A DNA stretch of 64,000 nucleotides from Paenibacillus monticola (GCF_009664975.1 NZ_WJXB01000016.1:62001-126000), one strand, 5' to 3'; positions 16,803 to 25,746 are shown, numbered from the stretch's first letter. The notes: generated by a model not told the origin, from the sequence alone. Numbers and translations are program-made.

Positions 16803-16970
16803 GACAAGCAAGGGCTTCGGCCCCTGTCTCCAAGCGCCATTCCTTAGAATAACATTCCTCCGGTGGCGTTTGGAGATGCGGCTGACGCATCCAAGGTGGT
16901 GGCAGTTCACTAGGTCAAGGGAGCCGAAAAGGCCGGCTTTATTGGTGCAATTACTCCCTCGCCCACCTTG
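16803..16970 (+). ncRNA. candidate structured RNA with four consecutive hairpins
   Basis: This 168-nt gap has no ORF but folds by eye into consecutive stems: GACA/TGTC enclosing GGGC-TTCG-GCCC (16803-16828, a UUCG tetraloop); TCCAAGCGCCA with TGGCGTTTGGA (16829-16839/16864-16874, one G-U); GATGCG/CGCATC (16875-16880/16886-16891); and CAAGGTGG/CCACCTTG (16892-16899/16963-16970) enclosing AGGGAG/CTCCCT. The stems abut without gaps, which is unlikely by chance. It sits between the AbrB-like gene and a small ORF whose ribosome site follows at 16981. It could be a cis leader, an sRNA or a processed operon element. Confidence 0.6.
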
Positions 16971-16995
16971 ATATTACATAGGAAGGAGATAGCGT

Positions 16996-17235
16996 ATGCT
17001 GCAAGTCATTCAAAAGTTGACAGTGGTCAGCAATCCAACGCGCATTTTTGAAGTGGGTACCGAGCAAGACGGACGAGAAATTATTGAGATTCGGCAGGTT
17101 GGTTCTGAATTTGAAGACCGTATTCATTCTGAGTTTATTGTTACTGACGAAGATGGCCTCATGATAGCCAGTATTGAGAACGCACCGGTAATAGTGGATT
17201 ACAAGCAGATTGCTGAGCATGACAACGAAAAATAG
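16996..17235 (+). CDS. small early phage protein
   Basis: This encodes 79 aa, ATG preceded by GGAAGGAG. The composition is beta-rich and acidic: IFEVGTEQDGREIIEIRQVG, then EFIVTDEDGLMIASIENAPVIVDYKQ. No family recognised. A GC-rich hairpin (AGCCCG 17234-17239 with CGGGCT 17246-17251) overlaps the stop and may be a weak terminator or stability element. Confidence 0.65.
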   Translation: MLQVIQKLTVVSNPTRIFEVGTEQDGREIIEIRQVGSEFEDRIHSEFIVTDEDGLMIASIENAPVIVDYKQIAEHDNEK

Positions 17236-17333
17236 CCCGCGGGAACGGGCTATCAGTGATCATTGAAATTATCAAATTTACTTGCCTCCATCTTAGCAGG
17301 TGGGGGCGCACTACACAAGAGGGAGTGAACGGA

Positions 17334-17594
17334 ATGTCAACTGCCTTTTCTACTGACATCAGTGGTCAGTACATGGAAGTGAAAATCGAACCACCTACTA
17401 ATTATGCACCGCCGGTACTTTCAATCCGGCAGCAATCAGGGACATTTCAGTTACACGCTGACCCTGAGCAACTCGCAGAAGTGGAATATGCTATCCGGAC
17501 TTATCTAGACAGTATTCGTTATCCTGAAACACCCGATCAACAAATGATTTTACATGCCGAGCATGATATTGCTATTGAGGAGGAGATCGCTTGA
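17334..17594 (+). CDS. small early phage protein upstream of recombination genes
   Basis: This encodes 86 aa from ATG 17334 (GAGGGAGTGAACGGA upstream). The frame is open 26 codons earlier, but that part has no ribosome site. The protein is acidic at the C-terminus (AEHDIAIEEEIA). Its end overlaps the ATPase start by 4 nt, so it is coupled to the recombination cluster. No family recognised. Confidence 0.65.
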   Translation: MSTAFSTDISGQYMEVKIEPPTNYAPPVLSIRQQSGTFQLHADPEQLAEVEYAIRTYLDSIRYPETPDQQMILHAEHDIAIEEEIA

Positions 17595-19579
17595 AGTGTA
17601 TCGTTCTGGAGCGCTTGACGCTCCGTAATTTTAAAGGTGCTAAAGAACTCGTTCTTTCTGCAAATGGAGGGAACGTTTCTGCTTACGGTGACAACGGAAC
17701 ATTTAAGACAACTTTATTCGATGGATTCATCTGGTTGTTGTTCGGTAAGGACAGCCAGAACAAGGCAGACTTCGAGATCAAGGGTTTGGACAGCGCAGGC
17801 AAGGTCCTGCAGCACAAACTCGAACATGAAGTTGAGGGCGTCTTCATAATTGACAACCGCCCCCGTATCTTCCGCAGGGTCTTCTCCGAGAAATGGACCA
17901 AGAAGCGAGGTTCTGCAACGGATGCCTTTGAAGGTCATGAAACTAATTACTTCATAGATGGCGTTCCCGTAAAGAAGGGTGAATACACCGCTGAAGTGGA
18001 TTCCATCATTAAAGAGGATCTTTTCAAGCTTCTGACCTCACCGTCCTTTTTTAACGAACAACTCAAGAAGGAGGAGCGCCGGAAGACGCTGTTGGAAGTG
18101 TGCGGTGACTTGACGGATGCCGAGGTCATTCATGGTAACAAAGACTTGGAACTGCTCCCAGCCATCCTTGGTGATAGAGATATTGACGCTCATAAAAAAG
18201 TCGTTACTGCTCGTTGCACCAAAATTAACGGTGAGATTAAGGATTTACCTGTACGGATCAGTGAAGTACAGCGACAAATGCCCGATACCTCCGAGCTGGA
18301 CGAGGAATCCTTGAAGGATGATATTGCCACATTACGTGGCCGTATCGAAGCTAAAGAGGCTGAACTGTCTCGGATATTATCCGGTGGTGAGATCGTTGTG
18401 AAGGAAAATCAGATTAGGGCAATTGAGAGCGAATTATTAGACATTAAGAATCGGCTGCAATCTAAAGTGCTGGATCAGGTAGCTATCAAACGTGATCAAG
18501 TCAGTCAGATTCACATTGAGGTTGACAAATATCGCCGGACGATCGAAGACAAACAGCAGCGGATTGTACAAAATGAGCGGCTGGCTGAGTCGCGGAGACA
18601 GGATGCAGACAGACTCCGTAAAGAATTTGCTGGACTGAAGGAGCTTACCTTTGAACATCCTCAGGGCCATGATCCTAATTGCCCAACGTGTGGTCAGGCG
18701 CTGCCGGATGATCAAGTTAAGGCTGCTCATGATAAAGCAGAGGCTGATTTTAACCGTCAGCTGGCCGAGCGTAAGGAGCGGATCAATGCTTCTGGAAAAG
18801 CGGCAGTGGCAGAGGCTCAGAAATTTGTACAAGAGATTATTCGACTCCAGGGCGAAATCGACGGTATGAAGGATGCCCTGGCTATCTTAGAAACAGAGTT
18901 GACTGATGCTGATGCTGAGCTGACTGATCTCCGCGCAGGCGTTAAAGACCCTGCCGCTGATCCGCAATATGCCAGCAAACAAGCCAAGGCTGTTGGAGTC
19001 CAGCTGCAGATCGATGATTTAAAAGCTTCCGTACAAGATACTGCAGCTGATGCTCGAAACGATATTCGCCGACAGCGTGATGAAATTACTGAGATGGAGC
19101 GTGACCTTGTTAAATTCGACGGTGTTCGCAAGGCGCAGGCGAGGATTGTTGAGCTGGAAGAACAGGAAAAAGCTCTTGCGTCTGAGTACGAACGGTTGCA
19201 GCATGAATTGTTTCTGATGGAGGAGTTTACCAAGCGTAAAGTATCGATGCTGGACACCAAGATCAACAGCAAATTCAGGCTGGCTCGGTTCAGACTCTTT
19301 GAAGATCAGATCAACGGTGGGCTGAAAGAGGTCTGCGACACGCTCTACAAGGGCGTTCCGTACGACGGTGGACTTAACAACGCCGCCAGAATCAATGTAG
19401 GCCTAGACATCATCAATACGTTGGGTGAGCATTACGGATTCTCGGCTCCGATTTTTGTAGACAATGCGGAGGCTGTTACAAGATTGATTGACACCAATGC
19501 TCAGGTTATTCGGCTAGTTGTAAGTGAAGCAGACAAGCAGCTGCGGATTGAGACAGCAGCTATACAGGAGGCGATTTAA
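17591..19579 (+). CDS. SbcC/Rad50-like ATPase with zinc hook
   Basis: This encodes 662 aa from TTG 17591 (AGGAGATCGC upstream). The N-terminal AAA_23-type domain starts LERLTLRNFKGAKEL. Its P-loop reads GDNGTFKTT, with Phe where the last glycine of GxxGxGKT is expected. Two coiled-coil arms (about 210-360 and 385-560) flank a CPTCGQALP zinc hook near residue 360. The C-terminal part carries NAARINVGLDIINTL and FVDNAEAV, the Walker B-like region. It probably bridges or clears DNA ends for RecT-mediated annealing. Confidence 0.85.
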   Translation: MKCIVLERLTLRNFKGAKELVLSANGGNVSAYGDNGTFKTTLFDGFIWLLFGKDSQNKADFEIKGLDSAGKVLQHKLEHEVEGVFIIDNRPRIFRRVFSEKWTKKRGSATDAFEGHETNYFIDGVPVKKGEYTAEVDSIIKEDLFKLLTSPSFFNEQLKKEERRKTLLEVCGDLTDAEVIHGNKDLELLPAILGDRDIDAHKKVVTARCTKINGEIKDLPVRISEVQRQMPDTSELDEESLKDDIATLRGRIEAKEAELSRILSGGEIVVKENQIRAIESELLDIKNRLQSKVLDQVAIKRDQVSQIHIEVDKYRRTIEDKQQRIVQNERLAESRRQDADRLRKEFAGLKELTFEHPQGHDPNCPTCGQALPDDQVKAAHDKAEADFNRQLAERKERINASGKAAVAEAQKFVQEIIRLQGEIDGMKDALAILETELTDADAELTDLRAGVKDPAADPQYASKQAKAVGVQLQIDDLKASVQDTAADARNDIRRQRDEITEMERDLVKFDGVRKAQARIVELEEQEKALASEYERLQHELFLMEEFTKRKVSMLDTKINSKFRLARFRLFEDQINGGLKEVCDTLYKGVPYDGGLNNAARINVGLDIINTLGEHYGFSAPIFVDNAEAVTRLIDTNAQVIRLVVSEADKQLRIETAAIQEAI

Positions 19580-19819
19580 TTGTACGACATTCAGGAAAGC
19601 ATCAAAGCGCAGAAAAAGTTTTGTGAGGATCACCAAGATCCTCATTTCGCGCCAAAGGATGGCCGCTGTTGGTCATGTAACCAAATCATTTATACACCTG
19701 GTCATCATGTGTGGAAAGGGAAATCTGATGGACGTGAGTCCGCAGGGATTTCTGTTGAAAAAGCGGGTCGGGAGCTTGTTACTGGATGTCCGCACTGCTT
19801 CAGTTCTTATTGCGATTAA
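19580..19819 (+). CDS. small zinc-binding protein between ATPase and RecT
   Basis: This encodes 79 aa from TTG 19580, immediately after the ATPase stop, with GGAGGCGATTTAA upstream. Metal-binding residues are CWSC (about 30-33), a HH pair and CPHC near the C-terminus, together a likely treble-clef or HNH-like zinc site. Small proteins of this kind are common next to phage recT. Its function is not known to me. Confidence 0.75.
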   Translation: MYDIQESIKAQKKFCEDHQDPHFAPKDGRCWSCNQIIYTPGHHVWKGKSDGRESAGISVEKAGRELVTGCPHCFSSYCD

Positions 19820-19838
19820 CTTTCAGGAGGCGATTTAA

Positions 19839-20918
19839 TTGAGTACTACAGATCAGACAAAACAAGAAGCGGCAACTACTCCAGCAGTAGTTACCAAGCC
19901 AGAACCAACTGCTTCTGAACGGTTTATGAATAAAGTAGTTTCCGAATTTGGTTCCAGCGTCGGTGAAGTAGCTCTTACCAACTTTCAAAAGCGACTTGCT
20001 CAAAATTACTTCATTGCTTTGGATGCCATTCTTAAATTGACTGAAGAAAAACGGCAGAAAAAAAGAACAAATCAAGATCCTGTGCCAGTTACTTGGGTCA
20101 ACGTGAATATGGAGAAACTTGCTCGTGATGTTGTGGCTATGGCAAGGGTCGGATTTGATCCTTCCCAGCCTAACCACATTAACCCTATCCCTTACAAAAA
20201 CAAGCATTTAGGCAAATATGACATCACCTTCATTGAAGGATATCGAGGCATTGAGCTCAAGGCTACAAAATACGGTTTGGATGTTCCGGATCACGTGACG
20301 GTTGAACTAGTTTACTCCACTGACAAATTCAGACCGGTTAAGAAGGACTCCAAGAACAAATATGAAGGCTATGAGTTCGAAATCGTCAATGCCTTTGATC
20401 GCGGGAATATCATCGGAGGTTTTTACTATCACAACTTTTCTCAGGCTCCTGAAAAAAACAAGCTTGTTATCATGACAAAAAAAGATATTGAAAAGAGAAA
20501 ACCAGATCATGCTTCTGCGGAATTCTGGGGCGGAGAAAAGGACAAATGGGAAAACAACAAAAAGGTTGGCACGGAAACCATTGAAGGCTGGTATGACAAG
20601 ATGGCGTGGAAAACCATATACCGAGCTGCTTACGGCGACATCACAATCGACTCCCAGAAGATCGATGACGATTACCTCCGGTTAAAGCAAATGGAAAGTG
20701 ATTTTGCTGAGGTTGAAGTCGATGAGGAAATCAAGGCGAATGCTAACGGAGCAATTATTGATATTACTCCAACTGATCCTCCAGCAGATGAGCCAGAGAA
20801 CCCGCCAGCATCAGCAGCAGAGCGACCTGTGAAGAAGGCGGATGGCCCTCCGAAGGCTATTGATCCAGATAACTTTGTTGACGATGTACCGCCAATCAAT
20901 CAAGAGATGCAATTCTGA
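19839..20918 (+). CDS. recT: RecT-family single-strand annealing protein
   Basis: This encodes 359 aa from TTG 19839 (same GGAGGCGATTTAA site as the preceding gene). The family core spans about 30-275: NFQKRLAQNYFIALDAIL, the conserved GFDPSQPNHINPIPYKN, KYDITFIEGYRGIELKATKYG, then EGWYDKMAWKTIYRAAYG. A Pro/Ala/Asp-rich acidic tail follows. RecT anneals homologous strands in phage replication and recombination. No YqaJ/RecE exonuclease is beside it. The ATPase upstream and the MBL-fold protein downstream are the candidate partners. Confidence 0.94.
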   Translation: MSTTDQTKQEAATTPAVVTKPEPTASERFMNKVVSEFGSSVGEVALTNFQKRLAQNYFIALDAILKLTEEKRQKKRTNQDPVPVTWVNVNMEKLARDVVAMARVGFDPSQPNHINPIPYKNKHLGKYDITFIEGYRGIELKATKYGLDVPDHVTVELVYSTDKFRPVKKDSKNKYEGYEFEIVNAFDRGNIIGGFYYHNFSQAPEKNKLVIMTKKDIEKRKPDHASAEFWGGEKDKWENNKKVGTETIEGWYDKMAWKTIYRAAYGDITIDSQKIDDDYLRLKQMESDFAEVEVDEEIKANANGAIIDITPTDPPADEPENPPASAAERPVKKADGPPKAIDPDNFVDDVPPINQEMQF

Positions 20919-21625
20919 TGATCGACATCCAATGTCTCGGCTCCAGCAGCGCCGGTAATGCCTATCGGATTTCAGATGGTCAAACCGTGCTTCTGCTGGA
21001 AGCCGGTTTTCCTTATAAATCTATCCAGCGGGCGCTTCAGTTCAAAATGTCGGACATCACCGGTTGCTTGATAACTCATGAGCACCTGGATCATAGCAAG
21101 GCTGCTCCTGACATTATGAAAGCAGGAATCAATATTTATACCAGTCAAGGGACAGCAGATGCCAGAGGGTTATCGGGGCATCGCTTGAAGGTCATCAAGT
21201 CGTTGCAGCAGTTTACTATTGGGACTTGGACGATCTTACCGTTTGATATTCAGCACGACGTTGAGGAGCCATTAGGCTTCCTACTTGCCAATACAGTGTG
21301 CGAGAAGTTGGTTTTCCTTACTGATACCTATTACTGCCGGCATCGTTTCAAGGATCTGACTCACATCATGGTGGAGTGCAATTATTCCTTAGATATTGTT
21401 AATCAGCGCGTGGCATCCGGACATCTACACCCGGCTCAGAAGAAGCTGCTGCTGCACTCACATTTTGGATTGGATCACGTTAAAGATTTTTTGAAAGCCA
21501 ATGATACCCGAAATGTCGAGGAGATATGGCTGCTGCATTTATCTGATGGAAACAGTGACGCCGATCGTTTCAAGCGAGAGATACAGGAAACCACCGGCGC
21601 TCTCGTCCGGATTGCTGACCGATGA
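20918..21625 (+). CDS. metallo-beta-lactamase-fold hydrolase
   Basis: This encodes 235 aa; its ATG overlaps the RecT stop by one base. The zinc motif THEHLDHS is at residues 53-60, with further His/Asp ligands downstream (FLTDTYYC, LHSHFGLDHV, LHLSDGNSD). It resembles YycJ-like MBL phosphodiesterases. Phages of this type often place an MBL protein right after recT. A nuclease role in end processing is inference from fold and location. Confidence 0.88.
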   Translation: MIDIQCLGSSSAGNAYRISDGQTVLLLEAGFPYKSIQRALQFKMSDITGCLITHEHLDHSKAAPDIMKAGINIYTSQGTADARGLSGHRLKVIKSLQQFTIGTWTILPFDIQHDVEEPLGFLLANTVCEKLVFLTDTYYCRHRFKDLTHIMVECNYSLDIVNQRVASGHLHPAQKKLLLHSHFGLDHVKDFLKANDTRNVEEIWLLHLSDGNSDADRFKREIQETTGALVRIADR

Positions 21626-21804
21626 TCGACGACAAACCACTTATGCAGAGCATGATGGGCGAGCGGATCTGGCAGATCATGCAGGTGGATCAGGAAGAGT
21701 TCAAGCGGGAGACCAAAGCATATTTTGCACTCGGCTATCCCGGATGGACGGTTAAGCGGGTTAAATACCCGATTGTTTACCTACAAGATGATAGGAATAC
21801 CTAA
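21622..21804 (+). CDS. small conserved phage protein
   Basis: This encodes 60 aa, starting within the stop of the MBL gene (ATGA overlap). It is rich in aromatic and basic residues (FALGYPGWTVKRVKYPIVYL), suggesting a compact DNA- or protein-binding fold. No family recognised. Confidence 0.65.
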   Translation: MIDDKPLMQSMMGERIWQIMQVDQEEFKRETKAYFALGYPGWTVKRVKYPIVYLQDDRNT

Positions 21805-21838
21805 GTAAATAGCACGGCTGCTGCGGAGGGGGGAGTGC

Positions 21839-22765
21839 ATGACGGAGACAGCCAGAGAACTTAATATGGGCGGCCTCCTTAACCAGTATGAAGCGATTGG
21901 AGGGCCGGAGGAATTCGGACCCGAAGGTTTGGCTATAATGGTCGCCTTATGGCGCAAATCCAGTAAATTAGGCTGGAAACAGGCGTTTCAGATGACGAAC
22001 ACGGAGCTTACGCTTCAGACAGGTATAAAGAGTCGAGGAACCATAAATACACATAGAAACAAACTCGTCGATGCCGGATTAATCGGCTACTCTCCCCCAC
22101 CAAAGGGGAGCTCCAGAGGGAACTATACCGTAACTTTTCATCTAATAGATGGTGCGGAAGTTGTTCAATTATCGAACATCTTTCAAAAAGTAGGTAGTGA
22201 AGTTGTTCAAAATATGGACTACTTTTCGGAAGTAGACGGCAAAGCTGTTCAAAAATTGAACCACTACACGAACACTGTATTAAAAGATCTTAGTACTACT
22301 ATTACTACTCCTATTACTGGCAATGAATTTGAAGATGAGATAAATGAAGATCCCAAGTTCAACGCAATGATCGATATTTTAAATGCTTATACCGAATTGC
22401 ACGGTAAGTTAGATTTTCATGTGAAACCACGTGAGCGTGAAGCCATGGGTAAGATGGTCGCCGGAGGTATGCCTAACCCTTTTACCATCCGAACTATGGA
22501 ACTTCTCCTGGAGGAGAAACGCAAACGAGAGGGAGCTGATTTCAAGCTTCCTACCAGTTTTTTATATTATGAGAACGCGATTTACGAGGCATGGCGCAAT
22601 TCCCAAACTTCCGCAGCGCCGACTGACGGAGTCGCCCAGGGAACGCCAGATAAGCCACAGAGAAAGACTAAGCAGCAGCGAGAGCTTGAAGAACTAGACA
22701 TGATGATTGAGGAGGAGAGGCGCCGTGGAGAAGGTGGAAGTGATCATTCTGGTCCGCACCATTAA
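21839..22765 (+). CDS. DnaD-like replication initiator with N-terminal winged helix
   Basis: This encodes 308 aa, ATG after GGAGGGGGGAG. Residues 20-95 form an HTH/winged helix (MTNTELTLQTGIKSRGTINTHRNKLVDAGLI). Residues about 180-250 resemble a DnaD-type C-terminal domain, and the end is highly charged. In Bacillota phages this arrangement precedes the helicase loader and helicase, so it probably recruits them to the phage origin. An origin is often within such genes; I did not identify iterons here. Confidence 0.72.
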   Translation: MTETARELNMGGLLNQYEAIGGPEEFGPEGLAIMVALWRKSSKLGWKQAFQMTNTELTLQTGIKSRGTINTHRNKLVDAGLIGYSPPPKGSSRGNYTVTFHLIDGAEVVQLSNIFQKVGSEVVQNMDYFSEVDGKAVQKLNHYTNTVLKDLSTTITTPITGNEFEDEINEDPKFNAMIDILNAYTELHGKLDFHVKPREREAMGKMVAGGMPNPFTIRTMELLLEEKRKREGADFKLPTSFLYYENAIYEAWRNSQTSAAPTDGVAQGTPDKPQRKTKQQRELEELDMMIEEERRRGEGGSDHSGPHH

Positions 22766-23069
22766 GGCGAACTATCCCGGGTTTGATAAATCACCTGAGA
22801 ACATTGACCGGTTGTATAAATACCTGAAAGAATTCCCTTTTGAAACGGCCAAAGAGAACGTGGACGCCCACATTCTGACCGAGAAATTCCCGCCGAATAT
22901 TGCGGAGATTCGTGGCAGGTTGGGTGAGCAGTTGGATAGCAAGCGTAGCAAAGAGGCTACTGCAGAGCATTTTGCCAATCTCGATAAGTGGGGTTCGAAC
23001 AATACACCACCACCGGAAGGATACTGGGAAGCTATGAGACAGAAGCTTCGAGGTGAAGTGGATGCTTGA
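22725..23069 (+). CDS. helicase loader/inhibitor, SPP1 G39P-like
   Basis: This encodes 114 aa from GTG 22725, with GAGGAGGAGAGG upstream inside the preceding gene (41-nt overlap). The N-terminal half (ILVRTIKANYPGFDKSPENIDRLYKYLKEFPFETAKENV, then ILTEKFPPNIAEIRG) matches the pattern of G39P-type proteins, which load and restrain the DnaB-like helicase. The C-terminus is disordered-looking. The helicase gene overlaps its end by 8 nt. Confidence 0.75.
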   Translation: MEKVEVIILVRTIKANYPGFDKSPENIDRLYKYLKEFPFETAKENVDAHILTEKFPPNIAEIRGRLGEQLDSKRSKEATAEHFANLDKWGSNNTPPPEGYWEAMRQKLRGEVDA

Positions 23070-24483
23070 TCGTGATAGTTTTCTAGCAGCGACGGGAATT
23101 GATATGCCTGTCGACTTACAGGCTGAGCAGGCTGTATTGGGCGCGGTTCTAATCGACCAGGCTGCCTATGAAGTTGTAGCAGATCTTCTGCAGTGTGGGG
23201 AGTTCAGTGACGATGGACATGCCCGGATATACAGGGGGATGCGTCGACTCAGTGATGCAGGTCAGCCGTTAGATTTGATCAGCCTTACTTCTCAACTGCA
23301 GGACAGCGAGGAGATCGATAAGGTCGGTGGGGTCAGTTATCTAGCAAAACTCGCTTCAGCAGTTCCGACAACGGCTAACGTAACCTATTACGCGGAGCGA
23401 GTACAGGAGATGTTCCTACGCCGCCAAGCGATTGATATCGCGTTAGAATTGCTTCGCAACGCAGGTGAAGAACAGGACGTCAAAGGCTTTGTTGCAATGG
23501 CTGAGACCGCGGTGTCTAAGCTATCTGACCAAACGGTACCGGTCCGAGAGTTTGTTGGAATCAAGGATACGTTAATGCAAGTCTGGGAAGAAGCAGAGCA
23601 GCGTTATAACACTCGCGATATTAATCGTGGGATCACTGGAATTGAGTCAGGGTTCACAGATCTCGACAAGATGACTGCCGGATTCCAAAAGAATGACTTA
23701 ATTATCGTGGCAGCGCGGCCTTCCGTGGGCAAGACGGCCTTTGCACTGAATGTTGCACAGAATGTTGGAGTACGGGCTAAGGAGACGGTTGCTATCTTCA
23801 GTCTTGAGATGAGCGCCGCACAGCTTGTCCAGCGAATGGTCTGTGCAGAATCTCAGATCGATGCCAGCCGTATGAGGACGGGGCGATTCGAAGGTGATGA
23901 TTGGGAACGCATGGCAATGGCTGTAGGGCTATTGTCAGAGGCGGACATTCATATTGACGATACGCCGGGTATAACGGTAAACGAGATCCGAGCCAAATGT
24001 CGGCGGCTGAAGAAGGATCGGAGGCTGGGGATGATAATTATTGATTACCTGCAGCTCATCCAGGGTAGCGGACGCCGCGGTGCAAACCGGCAGGAGGAAG
24101 TATCTCAGATCAGTCGGACACTTAAGCAGATTGCAAGGGAACTTGAGGTTCCAGTGATTGCACTATCCCAGCTTAGCCGTGGCGTGGAGCAGCGGCAGGA
24201 TAAGCGCCCAATGATGAGTGACCTTCGCGAGTCTGGTGCGATCGAGCAGGATGCTGATATTGTTGCCTTCCTGTATCGCGATGATTATTACGACAAAGAG
24301 TCTGAAAAAAAGAACATCATCGAGGTCATTATTGCCAAACAGCGTAACGGTCCAGTGGGAACGGTAGAACTTATTTTCCTAAAACAGTTCAACAAATTTG
24401 TTAATTATGATCGAGGACATGCTGATCCGACTCTACCACCTACAGGTGATGTTAAGGATATTGATAAACGGAAATGGGCTTGA
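23062..24483 (+). CDS. replicative DNA helicase, DnaB family
   Basis: This encodes 473 aa from ATG 23062 (GAGGTG upstream; an in-frame GTG lies within that site). The N-terminal helical domain (15-120) begins DLQAEQAVLGAVLI. The RecA-like C-terminal domain has Walker A ARPSVGKTA (218-226), IFSLEMS, Walker B IIIDYLQLI and the RESGAIEQDADIV stretch. It unwinds the phage fork. The gene overlaps its loader and lies in the replication operon. Confidence 0.96.
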   Translation: MLDRDSFLAATGIDMPVDLQAEQAVLGAVLIDQAAYEVVADLLQCGEFSDDGHARIYRGMRRLSDAGQPLDLISLTSQLQDSEEIDKVGGVSYLAKLASAVPTTANVTYYAERVQEMFLRRQAIDIALELLRNAGEEQDVKGFVAMAETAVSKLSDQTVPVREFVGIKDTLMQVWEEAEQRYNTRDINRGITGIESGFTDLDKMTAGFQKNDLIIVAARPSVGKTAFALNVAQNVGVRAKETVAIFSLEMSAAQLVQRMVCAESQIDASRMRTGRFEGDDWERMAMAVGLLSEADIHIDDTPGITVNEIRAKCRRLKKDRRLGMIIIDYLQLIQGSGRRGANRQEEVSQISRTLKQIARELEVPVIALSQLSRGVEQRQDKRPMMSDLRESGAIEQDADIVAFLYRDDYYDKESEKKNIIEVIIAKQRNGPVGTVELIFLKQFNKFVNYDRGHADPTLPPTGDVKDIDKRKWA

Positions 24484-24494
24484 AGGAGGCAACC

Positions 24495-24776
24495 ATGGAA
24501 GAGCAATTTTACGGGTACTGCTTCCCGGAACCAGGGGGTTGGCACACACCGTCAGTTACGTTGAATACGCCTGAAGAAATCTATCGCTACACGCAGCTGC
24601 ACGGCAAGACTGGAATGTTTCGTGAAATACGTGTAACGGACGGCGGTGATTTCATGGTCGTTCAGATGATTGATGGCAAATATGTCTGGCCAGAAGAGTG
24701 GAAGCAGCTCAACAAGGAGGAGTTCGGGGATGAAACAAGGGAAGCGGCCAACGCGCCGGCAGAAAAGCGAGATTAA
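24495..24776 (+). CDS. small phage protein
   Basis: This encodes 93 aa from ATG 24495 (AAGGAGGCAACC upstream). It begins MEEQFYGYCFPEPGGWH and contains a compact middle (FREIRVTDGGDFMVVQMIDGKYVWPEEW). No family recognised. The start of the next gene lies within its 3' end. Confidence 0.65.
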   Translation: MEEQFYGYCFPEPGGWHTPSVTLNTPEEIYRYTQLHGKTGMFREIRVTDGGDFMVVQMIDGKYVWPEEWKQLNKEEFGDETREAANAPAEKRD

Positions 24777-24876
24777 AGCAGCTGGGCTCATCCCAGTAAA
24801 CTGGCTGATTGAAGACAAACTGATCGTGATCAATCGGTTATTTGTCAAGACTCGGGACATCCGACGGTGGGCCTAA
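24730..24876 (+). CDS. DUF6906-like small basic phage protein
   Basis: This encodes 48 aa from ATG 24730 (AAGGAGGAGTTCGGGG upstream, inside the preceding gene). The N-terminal KQGKRPTRRQKSEIKAAGL followed by NWLIEDKL and an RLFVKTRDIRRW end matches the short DUF6906-type proteins of Bacillota phages. Function unknown. Confidence 0.7.
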   Translation: MKQGKRPTRRQKSEIKAAGLIPVNWLIEDKLIVINRLFVKTRDIRRWA

Positions 24877-25082
24877 TGGGTACACGTTGGAACTACTGGC
24901 ATGTTTATCAGTTCATGGTCACACATTTTGCTCAAACGGGACTCGTTCCCGAGCGGACGGAACTGTTAGTTGAATTTGCGGAGCTGGAGCCGGTGGAAGT
25001 GGACGAGGGTATTGCAGAGTTTGAACTTGTGATCAATAAGCGCCATAGGGGAGCTGAGCAAAATGACTACAAAGAAGCGTAA
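24876..25082 (+). CDS. small phage protein
   Basis: This encodes 68 aa from ATG 24876, sharing its first base with the previous stop (TAATG). It is acidic with aromatic N-terminal residues (RWNYWHVYQFMVTHF). It looks like a short HTH-like or coiled protein. No family recognised. Confidence 0.6.
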   Translation: MGTRWNYWHVYQFMVTHFAQTGLVPERTELLVEFAELEPVEVDEGIAEFELVINKRHRGAEQNDYKEA

Positions 25083-25275
25083 GCTGATCGATCCGTATTT
25101 CCAGCAGCGTAACTATTTTGTGGTGCATGATGAAACTGGAGCGATGGCTGGCATGGTTTATGTGCTTGATACGTCCATGATGCCACCTAATCAGAGGGGA
25201 GGCGATGCACATGAAAATCCTAGGTATCGACCATGGAACCAATTATGCCGGATGGGCGACTATGGAAAACGGTAA
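25063..25275 (+). CDS. small phage protein overlapping the resolvase gene
   Basis: This encodes 70 aa from ATG 25063 with AGGGGAG upstream. The segment NYFVVHDETGAMAGMVYVLD is a plausible folded core. It overlaps the preceding gene by 20 nt and the RuvC-like gene by about 65 nt. The last third may therefore be a spurious extension, but the ribosome site supports a real start. Confidence 0.5.
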   Translation: MTTKKRKLIDPYFQQRNYFVVHDETGAMAGMVYVLDTSMMPPNQRGGDAHENPRYRPWNQLCRMGDYGKR

Positions 25276-25744
25276 ACCCATTGAATTCGGATTACGGGAT
25301 TATAGCAAGATCGCCATGCCGAATGTATTGGATGCCATTTATCAGGATGCATTTCGCATGATTGAGCAGGAGCAGCCTGGCTTAATCGTTCTCGAGCGTC
25401 CTGTTCACTTCAAAAATGCATCCAGCGTGATTGCCCTAGTTGGTGCTTTCTCCATGGTGACATTGGCTGCGCTACATCTTGGAATAAAGGTGGGTGAAAT
25501 ACGGCCATCGGAATTGAAGAAGCAAACCGGCAAGGGAAATGCGGATAAGGAAACAGTCGCCGTTGAAATGCAAATGCTCTTTGATCTTGACTATGATGAG
25601 TTGGCAATACCGGTCTTATACAAAAAAGATGATCCCAAAGGTAAGTACAAAAAGGGTGACATTCAGCAGCGGCTATTTGATCCCTCAGATGCTTTGGCAC
25701 TCTGCTGGGCGTACCACCAAAAACATATTATGGGAGTGGCGTAA
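25211..25744 (+). CDS. RuvC-like Holliday junction resolvase
   Basis: This encodes 177 aa from ATG 25211 (GAGGGGAGGCGATGCAC upstream). RNase H-fold acidic residues are in place: Asp7 in GIDHGTNYAGW, Glu62 in LERP, and the C-terminal D-x-x-D segment FDPSDALALCWAYH. It also has the NADKETVAVEMQMLF helix. It probably resolves branched replication or recombination intermediates before packaging. Confidence 0.88.
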   Translation: MKILGIDHGTNYAGWATMENGKPIEFGLRDYSKIAMPNVLDAIYQDAFRMIEQEQPGLIVLERPVHFKNASSVIALVGAFSMVTLAALHLGIKVGEIRPSELKKQTGKGNADKETVAVEMQMLFDLDYDELAIPVLYKKDDPKGKYKKGDIQQRLFDPSDALALCWAYHQKHIMGVA

Positions 25745-25746
25745 CG

